Of a stretch of 64,000 nucleotides of DNA, positions 44,845-53,468 are shown piece after piece. Origin of the DNA: Chitinophagaceae bacterium IBVUCB2 (lineage in GTDB: Bacteria; Bacteroidota; Bacteroidia; Chitinophagales; Chitinophagaceae). Position numbers and translations under genes: made by a program. Under the pieces are notes generated by a model that saw only the letters and a list, made by a program, of their open reading frames with translations, was not told the DNA's origin and did not search any database. The stretch spans positions 1,116,001-1,180,000 of the forward strand of contig NFUV01000001.1 of the NCBI GenBank assembly GCA_002127295.1, in the 5' to 3' direction. The stretch's first letter is position 1. Every line of letters begins with the position of its first letter.

Positions 44845-46971
44845 GTGAAAGCAACTGTTTACGATATTACTACCTACCTAAAAAATCAGTTACGTTTTTC
44901 GGATAAAGGGAAATATGTGCTGGTTGTAATAATATTTTTAGTTGCCAGCAATACTATTTTTGGTCAGCGTCCGCCACCACCTGAAATATGCGACACCGTT
45001 AAAACTCCCGGCACATTACCCAATACAGCAATTCCAATTTGCGACAAAGGTGTTTACTATACTCCACATCCCTTGCGGTGTGTTGGAGGGCCGGTAAGAG
45101 TTGGTAATCATTGCCGCTTAAACCCTTTGTTTCCACCTGAGGATATACCTTATGAAATTTTTTCGCCGGTTTATTACAAATTCAAATGTTATAAGTCTGG
45201 CACTTTTGGTTTTACTATCCGACCTGTTTCGCCATACGTAAATCTTGATTGGCAACTTTATGATATTACTACAACAACTCCGCTACTGGCTATAAGAAGT
45301 TCGCAAAATGTAATTGCTGGGAACTGGTCACCTCTTGCAGGAATTACTGGAACGGAAACATTGGGTCTTCCATATGTAGTTTGCAAACCACAAATGAATA
45401 TCGAACCACAATCTCCATACTCCGGTATGCCAGATTTAATTGAAGGACATGAATACATGTTACTGATTGCTAACTCCAGGCTTAATACTGAAGATTACAC
45501 TTTGACAATTGATGGCGGCACAGCTGATATAAAAGATCCAATAGTACCGCATCTTGAAAAAGCTACTGCTGAGTGCAGCGGACAGGAAATAATTGTAAAG
45601 CTTAATAAAGAAATTCGCTGTTCTAGTCTTTCATTAAATGGAAGTGAATTTACTATTTCACCTGCGGGTCCTTCCGTTGCCAGTGCAAGAGTACTTAGCT
45701 GCAATGCCATCCAGGGATTTACAGAATTAGCTATTACTTTATCTTCAAGATTAAATGATGGCAGCTACCAACTTGTTATTAAAAACGGAACTGATGGTAA
45801 TACGTTGGTTGATTTTTGCAACACCCCTATTCCCGTAAATGAACAAACTCCATTTAGTTTTGTAACACCACAGCCAATTTTAGCAGATAGTATTGGCACT
45901 CCGGATTGTGTTCCTGATTCTATAAAACTTTATTTTCCGAAACGTATCAGCTGTGCCAGTATTTCGGCAAATGGTAGCGATTTTTTAGTGACGGGTCCTT
46001 CTACTGTTGCTGTTAAAAGTGCTTCAGGCAAATGTATTGATGGGAAAACTGATTATGTGATTATTAAATTCGATTCTCCTATCCTCGCAAAAGACACATA
46101 CACATTAACATTAAAACCGGGTGATGATGGTAGCGTACTTGTAGATGAATGTGGTGAAGAATCTCCTCCGCAAAATATCAACTTTCTGGTGGCCGATACG
46201 GTGAATGCCAATTTTACTTACAACATTTTGTTGGGTTGTCAGCGGGATACACTAACTTTTTCTCATAGCGGGGCAAACGATGTAAACAAGTGGCTCTGGA
46301 AATTCAATGACAAAATAATCACCACACAAAACCATACAATCATCTGGCCGGCTAAAAGTAATAACGAAATAGAATTGATTGTAAGCAACAGCGGCTGCAG
46401 GGATACCGCTGCTGTTTCTATAAAACTAGATAATGAAGTAAAAGCCCTATTTAATATGCCATCCATTACTTGTCCCGAAGACAAATTGCAAGTAATTAAT
46501 AACAGCGAAGGAGTAGTTGATGCATGGAGATGGAACTTTGATATTGTATCTACCAGTAACTTAAAAGAACCGCCACCATTTCTTATGCCGTCTCATAACC
46601 GGGAAGCATATTACAGCGTAAAATTAGTTGCCTACAATAATACAATTGGGTGTAGCGACAGCACTAAAAAAACATTAACTGTTTTAGACAATTGCTCTGG
46701 CAGTGTTCCAACTGGATTTACCCCAAACAACGATGGCTTAAACGATTTTTTTCGGCCGCATAATGCCCTTAAGGGTGATAATTATGAATTCAAAGTATTT
46801 AACCGTATTGGGCAGCTGGTTTTTCAAACCCGTAACTGGCAGGATAAATGGGATGGTCGTATAAACGGTATAGTACAAACAACAGGAGTGTATGTATGGA
46901 TGCTAAGCTATACGCACCGGGATACCGGTAAACCAGTTTTTCAGAAAGGAATAGTTACATTGATACGATAA
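44845..46971 (+). CDS. Surface protein with T9SS type B C-terminus, paralogue 2
   Basis: A 708-residue protein with the same architecture as the preceding gene: a YYKFKCYKSGTFGF...DWQLYDIT module, two Ig-like repeats containing K.IRCSS/KRISCAS, two PKD-like modules (HSGANDVNKWLWKF; NNSEGVVDAWRWNFDI), and a type B C-terminus (PTGFTPNNDGLNDFFRP, FQKGIVTLIR). No in-frame ATG precedes the signal-like segment (YVLVVIIFLVASNTIFGQ). The frame opens at a GTG at 44845 after a stop at 44833, so the start is a GTG or further inside at GTG near 44917. The two genes are 111 bp apart and clearly a tandem duplication. Confidence 0.9.
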   Translation: MKATVYDITTYLKNQLRFSDKGKYVLVVIIFLVASNTIFGQRPPPPEICDTVKTPGTLPNTAIPICDKGVYYTPHPLRCVGGPVRVGNHCRLNPLFPPEDIPYEIFSPVYYKFKCYKSGTFGFTIRPVSPYVNLDWQLYDITTTTPLLAIRSSQNVIAGNWSPLAGITGTETLGLPYVVCKPQMNIEPQSPYSGMPDLIEGHEYMLLIANSRLNTEDYTLTIDGGTADIKDPIVPHLEKATAECSGQEIIVKLNKEIRCSSLSLNGSEFTISPAGPSVASARVLSCNAIQGFTELAITLSSRLNDGSYQLVIKNGTDGNTLVDFCNTPIPVNEQTPFSFVTPQPILADSIGTPDCVPDSIKLYFPKRISCASISANGSDFLVTGPSTVAVKSASGKCIDGKTDYVIIKFDSPILAKDTYTLTLKPGDDGSVLVDECGEESPPQNINFLVADTVNANFTYNILLGCQRDTLTFSHSGANDVNKWLWKFNDKIITTQNHTIIWPAKSNNEIELIVSNSGCRDTAAVSIKLDNEVKALFNMPSITCPEDKLQVINNSEGVVDAWRWNFDIVSTSNLKEPPPFLMPSHNREAYYSVKLVAYNNTIGCSDSTKKTLTVLDNCSGSVPTGFTPNNDGLNDFFRPHNALKGDNYEFKVFNRIGQLVFQTRNWQDKWDGRINGIVQTTGVYVWMLSYTHRDTGKPVFQKGIVTLIR

Positions 46972-46980
46972 GAATTTGAT

Positions 46981-47012
46981 TTTGCCCATAATACCTGCAG
47001 AACTTATCTTTG
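46981..47012 (+). promoter_or_regulatory. guaB promoter, nearly leaderless
   Basis: TTTG at 46981-46984 and TATCTTTG at 47005-47012 are spaced by 20 bases, a full Bacteroidota -33/-7 pair. The -7 box ends three bases before the guaB ATG. Confidence 0.75.
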
Positions 47013-47015
47013 CAC

Positions 47016-48509
47016 ATGGCAACAAGAAATTCTCCCCAAAAACAAGTCTCTAATAATTATTTCGGCGAAGGACTAACCTTCGATGATGTATTGCTAATGC
47101 CCGGCTACAGCCAGGTGCTGCCCCGTGATGTAAACATCCAAAGTAAACTGACCAAAGACATAACACTGAATGTACCCCTTCTTTCCGCCGCAATGGACAC
47201 TGTTACTGAAGCCTCATTGGCCACTGCACTGGCAAGAGAAGGCGGGCTTGGTATCCTGCACAAAAATATGACCATTGAAAAGCAAGCCGAACATGTTCGC
47301 AAAGTAAAGAGAAGCGAAAGCGGTTTGATCATAGACCCCGTTACATTACTCGCCGATGCTACTATTGGTGACGCATTGAAACTGATGCGGGAAAATAAAA
47401 TAGGCGGTATTCCCATTTTAGATAAAACCGGAAAACTAGTTGGCATCCTTACCAACCGGGATTTACGTTTTGAAGATAATCCGAAAAGAAAAGTGAGTGA
47501 AGTAATGACGAAGGAAAATCTTTATACCGCACCTGAAGGAACGGACCTGAAAAAAGCTGAGCAGTTGTTCAAAAAAACGAAGGTTGAAAAATTACCAATC
47601 ATTAATAAACAAGGAAAGCTGACAGGTCTTTTTACATATAGTGATATTTTAAAATTAAAAAGTCACCCGAACGCAGTGAAAGATGCATTTGGAAGATTAC
47701 TGGTAGGTGCTGGTGTTGGTATCACCAAAGATCTATTAGATAGAGTTTCAGCATTACAAACGGTAGGTGCTGATGTAATTGCTTTGGATAGTGCACATGG
47801 GCATAGCAAGGGTGTGATCGATGCTTTGAAAAGTGTAAAAAAGAATTTCAAAAATATCAACGTCATTGCAGGCAATGTTGGAACCGCTGTTGGCGCAAAA
47901 GCATTGGCGGATGCAGGTGCTGATGCAGTAAAAGTTGGTATCGGACCGGGTTCTATTTGTACTACCAGAATTGTAGCTGGTGCCGGTGTGCCACAATTAA
48001 CGGCTGTTACTGAAGCGGCCTCCGTATTAAAACAAAAGGGAGTTCCCATCATTGCTGATGGTGGTATTCGCTATACGGGGGATATGGTAAAAGCATTGGC
48101 CTTTGGCGCCAACTGTGTAATGATGGGAAGCATATTTGCTGGCACAGAAGAAAGTCCCGGTGAAACAATTATTTATGAAGGAAGAAAGTTCAAAGAGTAC
48201 CGGGGTATGGGTTCGCTGGGTGCTATGGCTACGGGCAGCAGCGATCGTTACTTCCAGGATGTGGAAGATGATGTAAAGAAATTTGTTCCGGAAGGAATAG
48301 AAGGCCGTGTTGCTTATAAAGGCACTTTGAAAGAAATCGTTTATCAATACACTGGTGGATTAAGAGCTGGTATGGGTTATTGCGGTGCAGCTACTATTGC
48401 TGATCTGCAAAAAGCAACATTTGTAAAAATTACCAATGCCGGTATGCGGGAAAGCCATGCGCATGATATTGAAATAACAAAAGAGGCACCGAATTATAGC
48501 AGGAGATAA
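47016..48509 (+). CDS. guaB: Inosine-5'-monophosphate dehydrogenase
   Basis: A 497-residue enzyme making XMP from IMP with NAD, the committed step to GMP. It starts MATRNSPQ at 47016; the in-frame TTG at 47010 is part of the promoter. Motifs are [14 protein letters not shown], two CBS domains at about 95-210 ([37 protein letters not shown]), [14 protein letters not shown], the catalytic-cysteine loop [37 protein letters not shown] and the flap [10 protein letters not shown]. Single-gene unit, ending before the hairpin at 48566-48598. Confidence 0.97.
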   Translation: MATRNSPQKQVSNNYFGEGLTFDDVLLMPGYSQVLPRDVNIQSKLTKDITLNVPLLSAAMDTVTEASLATALAREGGLGILHKNMTIEKQAEHVRKVKRSESGLIIDPVTLLADATIGDALKLMRENKIGGIPILDKTGKLVGILTNRDLRFEDNPKRKVSEVMTKENLYTAPEGTDLKKAEQLFKKTKVEKLPIINKQGKLTGLFTYSDILKLKSHPNAVKDAFGRLLVGAGVGITKDLLDRVSALQTVGADVIALDSAHGHSKGVIDALKSVKKNFKNINVIAGNVGTAVGAKALADAGADAVKVGIGPGSICTTRIVAGAGVPQLTAVTEAASVLKQKGVPIIADGGIRYTGDMVKALAFGANCVMMGSIFAGTEESPGETIIYEGRKFKEYRGMGSLGAMATGSSDRYFQDVEDDVKKFVPEGIEGRVAYKGTLKEIVYQYTGGLRAGMGYCGAATIADLQKATFVKITNAGMRESHAHDIEITKEAPNYSRR

Positions 48510-48565
48510 TGGGAGCAGCCAATTATTAATTAATAATTGCTTCTTAGCAAAAAGACTTTACAAAT

Positions 48566-48598
48566 ACGAAGAGTCATTCAAAATGAATGACTCTTCGT
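48566..48598. terminator. Strong hairpin between guaB and tonB
   Basis: A perfect 15-bp stem (arm ACGAAGAGTCATTCA) with an AAA triloop lies between convergent genes and is a likely bidirectional terminator. T-runs are weak. The arms contain GAGTC/GACTC, echoing the adjacent heptads. Confidence 0.7.
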
Positions 48599-48633
48599 GT
48601 CTTACGACTCATGACTCCAGACTAAAGACTCCT
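48599..48633 (-). repeat. Five heptad units next to the tonB stop codon
   Basis: Plus-strand units start at 48599, 48606, 48613, 48620 and 48627 (GTCT, then four GACT, each plus three bases). Four bases follow before the tonB stop codon at 48638-48640. In tonB sense they read as AGTC units just after the stop, as at prs. Confidence 0.65.
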
Positions 48634-48637
48634 ACTC

Positions 48638-49450
48638 TCACTCACTCTGCACATCAAATGTTATCGGTTGTCTTCTATAAGCTTTTACCTGGTTCCCGTT
48701 TTGAATAGCTGGTTCCCATTTAGCTGCTTTTCGTAATACTCTTATCGCTTCTTCTTCCATTCCATAGCCATGGCTGGTTAATGCTTTAATATCACTTACA
48801 TTTCCATTTACATCTACTACAAATTGTATTACTACTGAATAGCGACCGGCAGGAGCATTATTATCTATGGGCACTTCAGCATTTACATTTCTTTCTAAAA
48901 ATGCTCTCCAGTTACCATTAAACTTCGCTTCAATTTCTACTGTGGTAAAAATATCTGGCTCTTTCTTTACGGGTACATCCACAATCCCTTTCTCAACACC
49001 TTCGCTTGGCGGAGTAGCAATTCCTACAAATGGGTCGCCATCTTGTGTTTTTACATCAACCTGAGCATCTTTCATACCCGTAACATCTGGCGGTGGTTCA
49101 GTGAACTTATTATCATCCACAATTACCATCTGTGTATGCTTTATAGTTTTCACCTTTACTTCTTCGATCTTTTTCTCAGGTTCCACAAGGGGCTCGATCT
49201 TTTTTTCTTCCGGTTTAATCTCAGTAATCGTCATCCCTTCTTTGATTACATACTGCCGGTCCACTTTTTTTAAAGACCCCGCAATCGCAGCACCTCCAAT
49301 AGATACTGCAAGAATAGTAACCGTAATTAATAATGATTTTTTAATTCGTCGCTCATAAGTTGATCTTAACTCATAAGCTCCGTACTCTTTGTTGCGACCA
49401 TCAAAGATGAGGTCGATCAGCGGTGCTGATAGAATTTTGTTTGTTTGCAT
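48638..49450 (-). CDS. tonB: Energy transducer TonB
   Basis: The protein has 270 residues from the ATG at 49450. A cytoplasmic N-terminus includes the motif IFDGRNKEYGAYELRSTYERR, common in Bacteroidota TonB proteins. One transmembrane helix (LLITVTILAVSIGGAAIAG, about residues 39-58) is followed by a Pro/Glu/Lys-rich periplasmic spacer (KPEEKKIEPLVEPEKKIEEVK). The C-terminal TonB domain (about 185-270) has GRYSVVIQFVVDVNGNVSDI and EEEAIRVLRKAAKWEPAIQNG. It passes proton-motive energy from ExbB/ExbD to outer-membrane receptors such as the SusC here. ExbBD genes are not in the window. Confidence 0.94.
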   Translation of the reverse strand: MQTNKILSAPLIDLIFDGRNKEYGAYELRSTYERRIKKSLLITVTILAVSIGGAAIAGSLKKVDRQYVIKEGMTITEIKPEEKKIEPLVEPEKKIEEVKVKTIKHTQMVIVDDNKFTEPPPDVTGMKDAQVDVKTQDGDPFVGIATPPSEGVEKGIVDVPVKKEPDIFTTVEIEAKFNGNWRAFLERNVNAEVPIDNNAPAGRYSVVIQFVVDVNGNVSDIKALTSHGYGMEEEAIRVLRKAAKWEPAIQNGNQVKAYRRQPITFDVQSE

Positions 49451-49513
49451 GGTTATACTTTTTAGTGAGATAAAAAGCCAAACCAATTTCCATAAAGTTT
49501 TGTAAAAAAACTA

Positions 49514-50896
49514 TTATGCAGTATTACCACTTTCAGCAGAAGTTTGTTTATATCGTTGATAAAAGAAAGAAAACAGCAACAACAATACCCCAATAGAGAT
49601 ATAAGAAATGATTTTTTCTACGGTTGAAAAATTTGCCCGGTCAATAACAACGAGTTTTAATAATGTAAACCCCGTTAATAAAATTGACATCAATCGCAAC
49701 CAGGCCATTTTACTGGTTATGCCTGCTACAAAAAGTACAATGGCAATAACAAGCCAAATTATTGTTACCGTTACACCGTCCCATTGCATACCCGCATAAA
49801 AAACTAAACTAAGTACTGCAAAGGAAGAAAGATAATTCAATAATAACTTTTCTGCTGGCAGTAAAAAACGAACCAGCACAGTCTGAATGGTAAATATAAA
49901 ACAAGCTACTCCCGTAACAGCAGCAGCACTTATAGCATCAATTTTTGAATTAGTAAAAATAAGTAAGGCTGCAACGTATGTCAGCACACTATTAATTAGA
50001 AAAAGCTGTAATTCGATTATGCCGATTGGTTGTTTTCTTTTGATAGAAAAACCAAAAGCAGCCAGTGTAAATAATAAATAAAACGCCGCCATAATTAGAA
50101 TGGCACTTTGCTGCATGGATTGTTCATAGCGGGTTACAGCCCATCCAATAAATAAAATCCAGCTTACCAGCATTGCCAGTCGCACCATCCCTTTCCATTC
50201 TTTTTTATACGAAAGAAAAACAATGCCTGTATTTATCAAAATAATATAAGCAAATAATAGATCTGCCCTATCTGAATTGGCACTGATGAGAAATGGAATT
50301 CCATAGGCGCCTGTCATTCCCAGGATGGCAATTTCCTGCCGGTTATAAACAATGGCAGTAAAAGCAGTTAAGATCGTTATGGCTGCCATTATGAAAAAAG
50401 CCCATCCAAAAGAAAACAACTGGTAATAGGCAAAGGCCGCATATGTAGTGAAGTAAAAGGATGCCATCGCACCACTAAAAAGTATGGCACTAAATAATTC
50501 GTACTTGCCTTTTAATCGGGCAGATAAAATATATAATATCACACCAGCTGCATAGGCTAATATTATCCGCATCCCAACTGATATTAATTCTTTATCTACA
50601 GCATATTTTACTCCAATGGAAATACCTGCCACCAACACTACTATGCCGGTCAGGTGCAATAATTTCAAACCAATAAAGCTTTCTAAGCCTGCTGACGACT
50701 CCCGTTTAAATGAAGGAATTTCCCAACTATTCTTTTTTACTGGAGCAACATTATCTTCTTTTTTTTCAGCTGTTGTTTCAAGAATATGGCTATTCTCTTT
50801 AAGTTGATTAATCTCCTTCTTAAAAAAATCAACCTGTGCGGATAGTTTTTCTAATTCCTCTTCTAGCTGCTGTATTTTTCGTTGGTCCCCTATCAT
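49514..50896 (-). CDS. DUF2339 polytopic membrane protein (short form)
   Basis: The protein has 460 residues from the ATG at 50896; a TTG four codons earlier is a less likely start. An N-terminal coiled coil (residues 1-35, IQQLEEELEKLSAQVDFFKKEINQLKE) and a polar linker precede about twelve hydrophobic helices. The conserved opening GLKLLHLTGIVVLVAGISIGVKYAVDKELI is the DUF2339 signature. Many members are much longer, with roughly twice as many helices, so this looks like a reduced version. Function is unknown. It is on the same strand as tonB, 63 bp upstream of it, and could be co-transcribed. Confidence 0.85.
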   Translation of the reverse strand: MIGDQRKIQQLEEELEKLSAQVDFFKKEINQLKENSHILETTAEKKEDNVAPVKKNSWEIPSFKRESSAGLESFIGLKLLHLTGIVVLVAGISIGVKYAVDKELISVGMRIILAYAAGVILYILSARLKGKYELFSAILFSGAMASFYFTTYAAFAYYQLFSFGWAFFIMAAITILTAFTAIVYNRQEIAILGMTGAYGIPFLISANSDRADLLFAYIILINTGIVFLSYKKEWKGMVRLAMLVSWILFIGWAVTRYEQSMQQSAILIMAAFYLLFTLAAFGFSIKRKQPIGIIELQLFLINSVLTYVAALLIFTNSKIDAISAAAVTGVACFIFTIQTVLVRFLLPAEKLLLNYLSSFAVLSLVFYAGMQWDGVTVTIIWLVIAIVLFVAGITSKMAWLRLMSILLTGFTLLKLVVIDRANFSTVEKIISYISIGVLLLLFSFFYQRYKQTSAESGNTA

Positions 50897-51041
50897 GGTA
50901 TAATTCAATACCTGAAAATAGTAAAACGAGTTTATTCAGTCAGATTTTATCTGTTAAGAAGGATGATGGCAATAATCAGGCTAATAATCAGGGAGTTGCT
51001 ACCCTCATCAACAACTTCTATTTTTACATAAATCAATTGGC

Positions 51042-52634
51042 TTGAAAAGATTCCTTAATTTATATATAGCTATCGGAGGTGGATTATTATTATTTGCTGC
51101 GTGGCCGGTATCTCCACTAACATTTCTGTTATTCATATCCTGGATACCGCTATTGTGGCTGGAATCGAAAGTTGAAAGCCGTAAGAAATTTTTTGGCCTC
51201 ACTTATATCACCATGTTAGTTTGGAATGTAGCAACTACCTGGTGGATATGGAATGCATCACCTCCAGGTGCCGTTGGTGCTTTTTTGGCAAATAGTTTAC
51301 TAATGTGCTTTCCGTGGCTCGGTTTTAAAATTGCTAAAAAATGGTTGGGTGAAACCGCAAGTTACATTTCGCTGATTGCATTTTGGATGTGTTTTGAATA
51401 TATTCATTTACAGGATTGGGGATTAAGCTGGCCCTGGCTCACTCTAGGTAATGGCTTTGCCACACATCCGGAATGGGTGCAATGGTATGAATACACTGGA
51501 ACAAGTGGCGGAACATTGTGGATATTGCTAGTGAACATTTTTTTATTCCTGCACTTAAAAAATAATTTCAACCGGGAAGGTGCGAAAAATTATAAAAATT
51601 TATTGGCAGGAGTTTTATTACTAATTCTTCCAATAGCTTTTTCATTAATAAGTACTACTCATAAAAAAATACCTGGGGATAGATCAAATATTGTAATTGT
51701 TCAACCAAACATAGACCCCTATGAAAAAGTATCAGAACTAACCGGCTCATTTGAAGCACAATTACAAAAACTGATCAGCACCACAGAAAAACAAGTGGAT
51801 GAAAACACCGCATTGATCGTTTGGCCCGAAACAGCATTGTACACGGCTTCAAGAATGGATGAACAAAATCTAAAACAAAATTATTTTCTTAATCCTCTTT
51901 GGGCAATGTTGAACAAATATCCAAACGCATCTCTTTTTACTGGTATAGAAAGCTTCAGGATGTTTGACAAAGCCACTAAACAATCAGAAGAGTTTGATGG
52001 TTTCCATTATGAATCATACAACGGTTCCGTAATATTGGATAGTAATGGTGCGAAATCATTTTATCACAAATCAATGCTGGTACCAGGGGTAGAAACATTA
52101 CCCTGGTTTTTAAAATTTATTGATAAATGGTTCGCCAAATTTGGCGGCACTACCGCAGGTTATGCAAGACAATCAGATAGAACAGTACTGGAAGCAAAAG
52201 GCGGGTATAAAATAGCTCCTTCTATTTGCTACGAGAGTATTTATGGAGAATATATGAGCAAGTATGTACGCAATGGTGCTAATCTTATATGCATTATTAC
52301 AAATGATGGATGGTGGAAAAAGACTCCCGGTCATAAACAACACATGAACTATGCAAGGTTAAGAGCAATTGAAACAAGAAGATGGGTGGCGAGAAGTGCT
52401 AACACCGGTATCAGCTGTTTTATTGATGAATCTGGAAACGTCATTAACCCGCAGCCTTACAATACGGCGGCGGCCATAAAATTGAATGTACCAATCCTTT
52501 CTTCAATAACATTTTTTGTAAAATATGGTGATCTACTTTCAAAAATTATGATTGCAATCAGCATTCTATTGTTAGGGTGGAGTATTACATTAAAAATTCG
52601 GGATAAATTTTTTAAAAAGAAGCAAGCAGTATAA
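51042..52634 (+). CDS. lnt: Apolipoprotein N-acyltransferase
   Basis: A 530-residue inner-membrane enzyme that adds the third acyl chain to lipoproteins. Six or so N-terminal transmembrane helices are followed by a nitrilase-fold periplasmic domain. The catalytic triad is visible: E263 in WPETALY, K343 in YHKSMLVPGVETLPW, and C396 in SICYESIYG. NDGWW and RLRAIETRRWVARSANTG complete the family pattern. No ATG or GTG is available upstream, so initiation at TTG 51042 is proposed. The presence of Lnt fits the lipoproteins encoded in the sus operon. An alpha/beta hydrolase gene follows 17 bp later. Confidence 0.95.
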   Translation: MKRFLNLYIAIGGGLLLFAAWPVSPLTFLLFISWIPLLWLESKVESRKKFFGLTYITMLVWNVATTWWIWNASPPGAVGAFLANSLLMCFPWLGFKIAKKWLGETASYISLIAFWMCFEYIHLQDWGLSWPWLTLGNGFATHPEWVQWYEYTGTSGGTLWILLVNIFLFLHLKNNFNREGAKNYKNLLAGVLLLILPIAFSLISTTHKKIPGDRSNIVIVQPNIDPYEKVSELTGSFEAQLQKLISTTEKQVDENTALIVWPETALYTASRMDEQNLKQNYFLNPLWAMLNKYPNASLFTGIESFRMFDKATKQSEEFDGFHYESYNGSVILDSNGAKSFYHKSMLVPGVETLPWFLKFIDKWFAKFGGTTAGYARQSDRTVLEAKGGYKIAPSICYESIYGEYMSKYVRNGANLICIITNDGWWKKTPGHKQHMNYARLRAIETRRWVARSANTGISCFIDESGNVINPQPYNTAAAIKLNVPILSSITFFVKYGDLLSKIMIAISILLLGWSITLKIRDKFFKKKQAV

Positions 52635-52651
52635 AAGGGGCATCATAAATT

Positions 52652-53440
52652 ATGACCAAATCATTCTTCTATCAAAACAAAAAAATAGTGTACCGTGTAT
52701 TTGGCACCGGTATGCCCGTAATTCTTGTACATGGTTTTGGTGAAGATGGAACTGTATGGGATCAGCAAGCTGAATATCTTAAAGAAAATTTCAAGGTCAT
52801 TATTCCAGATCTGCCAGGCAGCGGTCAATCTGAATTAATTGATGATATGAGTATAGAAGGAATGGCAGAAGTTATTCATTCTATCATACATGAAGAAGAT
52901 ATTGATGCTTGTCCGGTAATTGGTCATAGCATGGGCGGCTATATTACTTTAGCCCTGGTAGAAAAATATTATAACCATGTTTCCGCTTTCGGTCTTTTTC
53001 ATTCCTCCGCCTTTGCCGACAGTGAAGAAAAAATAGCAACCCGCAGGAAAGGAATTGCATTCATAAAAGAACATGGTGGATTTGAATTTTTAAAAACCGC
53101 AACTCCCAATCTCTTTTCGACAACTACGAAGGATGAACGGCCGGAATTGATAGATGAACAGATAGCTTCATTAAGCAGCTTTTCAGGGGCTGCACTGGTC
53201 TCTTATTACGAAGCCATGATACAGCGACCCGACAGAACTAATATTTTAAAAGAAGCAACTGTACCTGTGCTTTTTGCGATGGGAAAATACGACAACGCCA
53301 TACCCCTTGCTGATGGCCTGAAACAGTGTCATCTTCCTGAAAAATCGTACATTCATATTTTGCAACAATCCGGTCATATGGGCATGCTGGAAGAGACTGA
53401 GAAAACAAACCTGCTTTTGGAGAAATTTTTGCTGCAATAA
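52652..53440 (+). CDS. Alpha/beta hydrolase
   Basis: A 262-residue cytoplasmic hydrolase. The oxyanion motif HGFGEDGTVWD lies near residue 25. The nucleophile elbow GHSMGG has Ser93. The acid is probably Asp in GKYDNAIP, and the catalytic His is in SGHMGMLEE. The fold and helical cap (residues about 120-195) are those of small esterases, haloperoxidase-like and C-C hydrolases. Substrate cannot be deduced. It shares an operon with lnt, with no evident functional link. Confidence 0.9.
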   Translation: MTKSFFYQNKKIVYRVFGTGMPVILVHGFGEDGTVWDQQAEYLKENFKVIIPDLPGSGQSELIDDMSIEGMAEVIHSIIHEEDIDACPVIGHSMGGYITLALVEKYYNHVSAFGLFHSSAFADSEEKIATRRKGIAFIKEHGGFEFLKTATPNLFSTTTKDERPELIDEQIASLSSFSGAALVSYYEAMIQRPDRTNILKEATVPVLFAMGKYDNAIPLADGLKQCHLPEKSYIHILQQSGHMGMLEETEKTNLLLEKFLLQ

Positions 53441-53468
53441 TGAAATTCAATTCTTACCCCGCTGTTTC

